A DNA stretch of 8,735 nucleotides from Candidatus Thiodiazotropha taylori (GTDB taxonomy: Bacteria; Pseudomonadota; Gammaproteobacteria; Chromatiales; Chromatiaceae). A program made the position numbers and the translations under genes. The stretch spans positions 1-8,735 of the forward strand of contig JAHRHW010000173.1 in NCBI GenBank assembly GCA_019100305.1, read 5' to 3'. Positions 7,063 to 8,735 of the stretch are shown here, one piece after another (position 1 is the first letter of the stretch; every line of letters begins with the position of its first letter). Below the pieces are notes generated by a model. The model was not told where the DNA came from and searched no databases. It worked only from the letters and a program-made list of their open reading frames with translations.

Positions 7063-7242
7063 GAACGGGCACAGACCCTGAGAGCAGTGAAGACCGTTGA
7101 CTTCATGACAGCGAAATTCGCCCACCTGCCTTTCGAGTTTCCCGAAGAAGTCTCGCGTCGGATCATCAATGAAGTGCAGTGTATCTCATGAGTCACCTAT
7201 GACATCTCCAGTAAGCCACCTGCGGCGATCGAGTGAGAGTGA
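7063..7242 (+). pseudogene. guaA: 3'-terminal fragment of GMP synthase (guaA), with two stop codons
   Basis: Translation in the frame of 7063 gives the C-terminus of GMP synthase (glutamine-hydrolysing): LRAVKTVDFMTAKFAHLP, then SRRIINEV, then VTYDISSKPPAAIE. In intact GuaA this region reads RAVETxDFMTAxxAHLPY, SxRIINEVxGISRVxYD, SxKPPATIEWE. Here the conserved Arg before VTYD is TGA (7189-7191, from CGA), and the Trp of the IEWE end is TGA (7234-7236, from TGG). The remaining Glu and the natural stop follow at 7237-7242. Only about 55-60 codons are recognisable; upstream of 7063 similarity fades into rearranged sequence. This is the dimerisation domain only, without amidotransferase or ATP-pyrophosphatase parts, so it cannot function. 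A complete guaA must exist elsewhere if the cell makes GMP this way. It lies directly beside a broken IS91-type transposase, suggesting it was left by a mobile element. Confidence 0.85.
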
Positions 7243-7279
7243 CCGGCACTCTCAGGCAATGACCGGCACTGGCTGGCAA
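7240..7279 (+). repeat. Two tandem 20-bp repeats at the end of the guaA relic
   Basis: The units 7240-7259 and 7260-7279 both begin TGACCGGCACT and end GGCAA, agreeing at 17 of 20 positions. The first begins exactly on the natural stop codon of the guaA relic. They could be recombinase or transposase binding repeats near an element end, or a slippage duplication. Confidence 0.6.
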
Positions 7280-7333
7280 CGGCAGGCATCATGCATCCGC
7301 CTACACAGAAAGAGAGCATAATGAGAAAATAAG

Positions 7334-7354
7334 ACTCTCCATGGAAAGGAGAGT
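7334..7354 (+). promoter_or_regulatory. Hairpin holding the transposase ribosome binding site
   Basis: ACTCTCC (7334-7340) and GGAGAGT (7348-7354) form a perfect 7-bp stem with a 7-nt loop. The right arm contains the GGAG of an AAAGGAG Shine-Dalgarno placed 6 nt before codon 7358. Sequestering the ribosome site is a known way for insertion sequences to limit transposase made from outside transcripts. It might alternatively be a subterminal hairpin of the element. Confidence 0.45.
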
Positions 7355-7357
7355 GAT

Positions 7358-8735
7358 ATATCTCAGGTCGAAATCACGGATCGGTCGACACAAAGCCCAC
7401 CCTATAAGCGTCATCGACAGGAACAGACACTTCTCTATCAAATCATCGAGCGGCATTATCCGGAGTTCAGGGATGTGATGGCCATGCAGGGCAAGCCCTT
7501 GCCCCTGCATGTGCAACAGGAATTTGCCGATTACTTCAAATGCGGCCGCCTGGAGTATGGATTCCTGCGGGTGCAATGTAGCGAATGTCATCATGAACAC
7601 CTGGTTGCCTTCAGTTGCAAGCGAAGAGGCTTCTGCCCCAGCTGCGGAGCACTGCGTATGGCCGAAAGCGCCGCACTACTGGTCGATGAGGTAATACCGG
7701 AACAGCCCATACGCCAGTGGGTACTGAGCTTTCCTTTTCAATTACGATTACTGTTCGCCAGCCGCCCGCAACTGATGGGGCGGGTGCTGGGGATCGTGTA
7801 CCGGGTCATATCATCCCATCTGATTCAAAAGGCAGGATTCACTCGAAAGACCGCGCAGACCGGTGCGGTGACGCTGATCCAGCGGTTCGGTAGTGCACTC
7901 AATCTCAATGTACATTTCCATATGCTGTTCCTGGATGGGGTTGACACGGAAACCAAACACGGTCGAACACGGTCCAGCGCACCAATTGGCCGGAACAGCA
8001 GGAACTGATAGAGCTGGTGCATACGATCAGCCAGCGCGTGGCCGGGTTTCTGGAACCCGAAGGCATCCTGGAACGCGATGAAGAAAACAGTTGCCTGAAT
8101 CTGGATGATACGGATGAGGACCCCATGCAACAGGTATTGGGGTGCTCGGTCTGCTATCGCATTGCCGTGGGGCCACAGCAGGGGCGCAAGGTATTCACGC
8201 TGCAGAGGATCCCGTCCTGGGAAGACAATGATCGATTTGCCCAGGTAGCTAAGGTATCTGGTTTCAGCCTACACGCCGGGGTCGCGGCACAAGCCTGGGA
8301 GCGGCAGAAGCTGGAGAGGCTATGCCGATATATTTCAAGACCAGCGGTATCAGAGAAACGGCTGTCACTGACACCCTCAGGGAATATCCGGTATCAGCTC
8401 AAAACGCCGCATCGCGACGGCACCACACACGTCATCTTTGAGCCGCTGGATTTCATTGCCAAGCTGGCGGCGCTGGTCCCGAAACCGAGAGTAAACCTGA
8501 CCCGGTTCCATGGCGTATTCGCGCCTAACAGCAAACACCGGGTTGATGTGACGCCGGCTAAACACGGCAAGGGCCGTCCCCACGAGGAACACGAAGAAAA
8601 AACGCCCGAACAGCGGCACCAGGCCATGACCTAGGCACAGCGCCTGAAACGGGTATTTAACATCGATGTCTCGGTCTGCCCAAAGTGTGGAGGTGAAGCC
8701 AGGGTGATCGCCAGCATCGAGGATCAGCAGATCAT
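7358..8735 (+). pseudogene. IS91-family transposase, multiply broken, 3' end cut by the window
   Basis: HUH-endonuclease transposase of the IS91 family, which moves DNA by a rolling-circle-like mechanism. The N-terminal part reads YKRHRQEQTLLYQIIERH, then a zinc cluster (CSEC with Cys at codon 7577, CKRRGFCPSCG), RQWVLSFPFQLR, LIQRFGSALNLN, and the HUH motif HFH at 7913-7921 followed by LFLDG. The second part (frame of 8017) holds LVHTISQRVAGFLE, LERLCRYISRPAVSEKRLSL with the likely catalytic Tyr, VIFEPLDF, RVNLTRFHGVFAPNS, and after the amber codon AQRLKRVF and CPKCGG. Damage: homology begins well upstream of the first ATG/GTG (7475), and ATA stands at 7358 where a ribosome site predicts a start; a frameshift at about 7956-7980; TAG at 8632-8634 in place of the conserved Trp of MTWAQRLKRVF. 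LKTPHRDGT replaces the usual LKTPYRDGT. The two pieces 7475-8008 and 8017-8634 may be annotated as separate partial genes. Confidence 0.88.

Larger units (their letters stand above)
7243..8735 (+). mobile_element. Remnant of an IS91-like insertion sequence, right end off-window
   Basis: The extent is inferred from the transposase pseudogene and the DNA between it and the guaA relic. The left boundary is not defined: IS91 elements lack classical terminal inverted repeats and make no target duplication, and I could not recognise a family end sequence. The tandem repeats at 7240-7279 and the hairpin at 7334-7354 are candidate end structures. With the transposase inactive, the element could move only with help from another copy. 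Confidence 0.5.

Noticed and set aside
6951..7196. Minus-strand open frame of 81 codons over the guaA relic
   Set aside because: The plus-strand translation is clearly GuaA-like; the minus frame has no recognisable features.
7301..7600. Minus-strand open frame of 99 codons over the transposase start
   Set aside because: It overlaps the plus-strand transposase homology in full and shows no domain.
7189..8634. Recoded or read-through stop codons in the two relics
   Set aside because: The stops coexist with truncation, a frameshift and a missing start; all other genes in the window use the normal code, so decay is simpler.
1..8735. tRNA, rRNA, CRISPR array
   Set aside because: No cloverleaf with a T-loop signature, rRNA segment, or regularly spaced repeat series was seen by eye.

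Overview
This window reads as a chromosomal segment of a free-living or symbiotic Gammaproteobacterium (inference from the protein families and gene style; a Chromatiales-like or sulfur-oxidiser relative is possible, but no marker here settles the genus). It divides into an ordinary housekeeping and accessory part (1-6779) and a decayed mobile-DNA part (about 6780-8735).

Positions 1-6779: a 5'-truncated GDSL/SGNH lipase-esterase (+), then pyruvate kinase (+). These converge on a predicted lipoprotein glycerophosphodiester phosphodiesterase (-), with a short inverted repeat between the convergent ends. Next is sodB (-), an iron superoxide dismutase, with a clear 11-bp terminator-like hairpin after its stop and a recognisable promoter with an inverted repeat over the -10 box. 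Divergent from sodB lie a hydantoinase B / 5-oxoprolinase beta-type subunit (+) without its usual HyuA partner, and a small antibiotic-biosynthesis-monooxygenase-fold protein (+) 52 nt behind it, probably co-transcribed.

Positions 6780-8735: about 280 bases with no gene, holding a degenerate direct repeat. They are followed by a fragment that I recognise by translation as the 3' end of guaA (GMP synthase), with two in-frame stop codons. Two tandem 20-bp repeats start on the relic's original stop codon. Then comes an IS91-family (HUH, Y-type) transposase pseudogene. It lacks a standard start codon where homology begins, has a frameshift near 7965, has an amber codon replacing a conserved Trp at 8632, and runs off the right edge.

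The most interesting item is the guaA 3' relic next to the transposase. The guaA 3' end is a known integration hotspot for genomic islands, so this may be an old attachment-site or island scar, or a piece carried by one-ended IS91 transposition. No intact novel defence or biosynthetic system is visible. The window is mostly well-known families, plus this scar and some regulatory structure around sodB.
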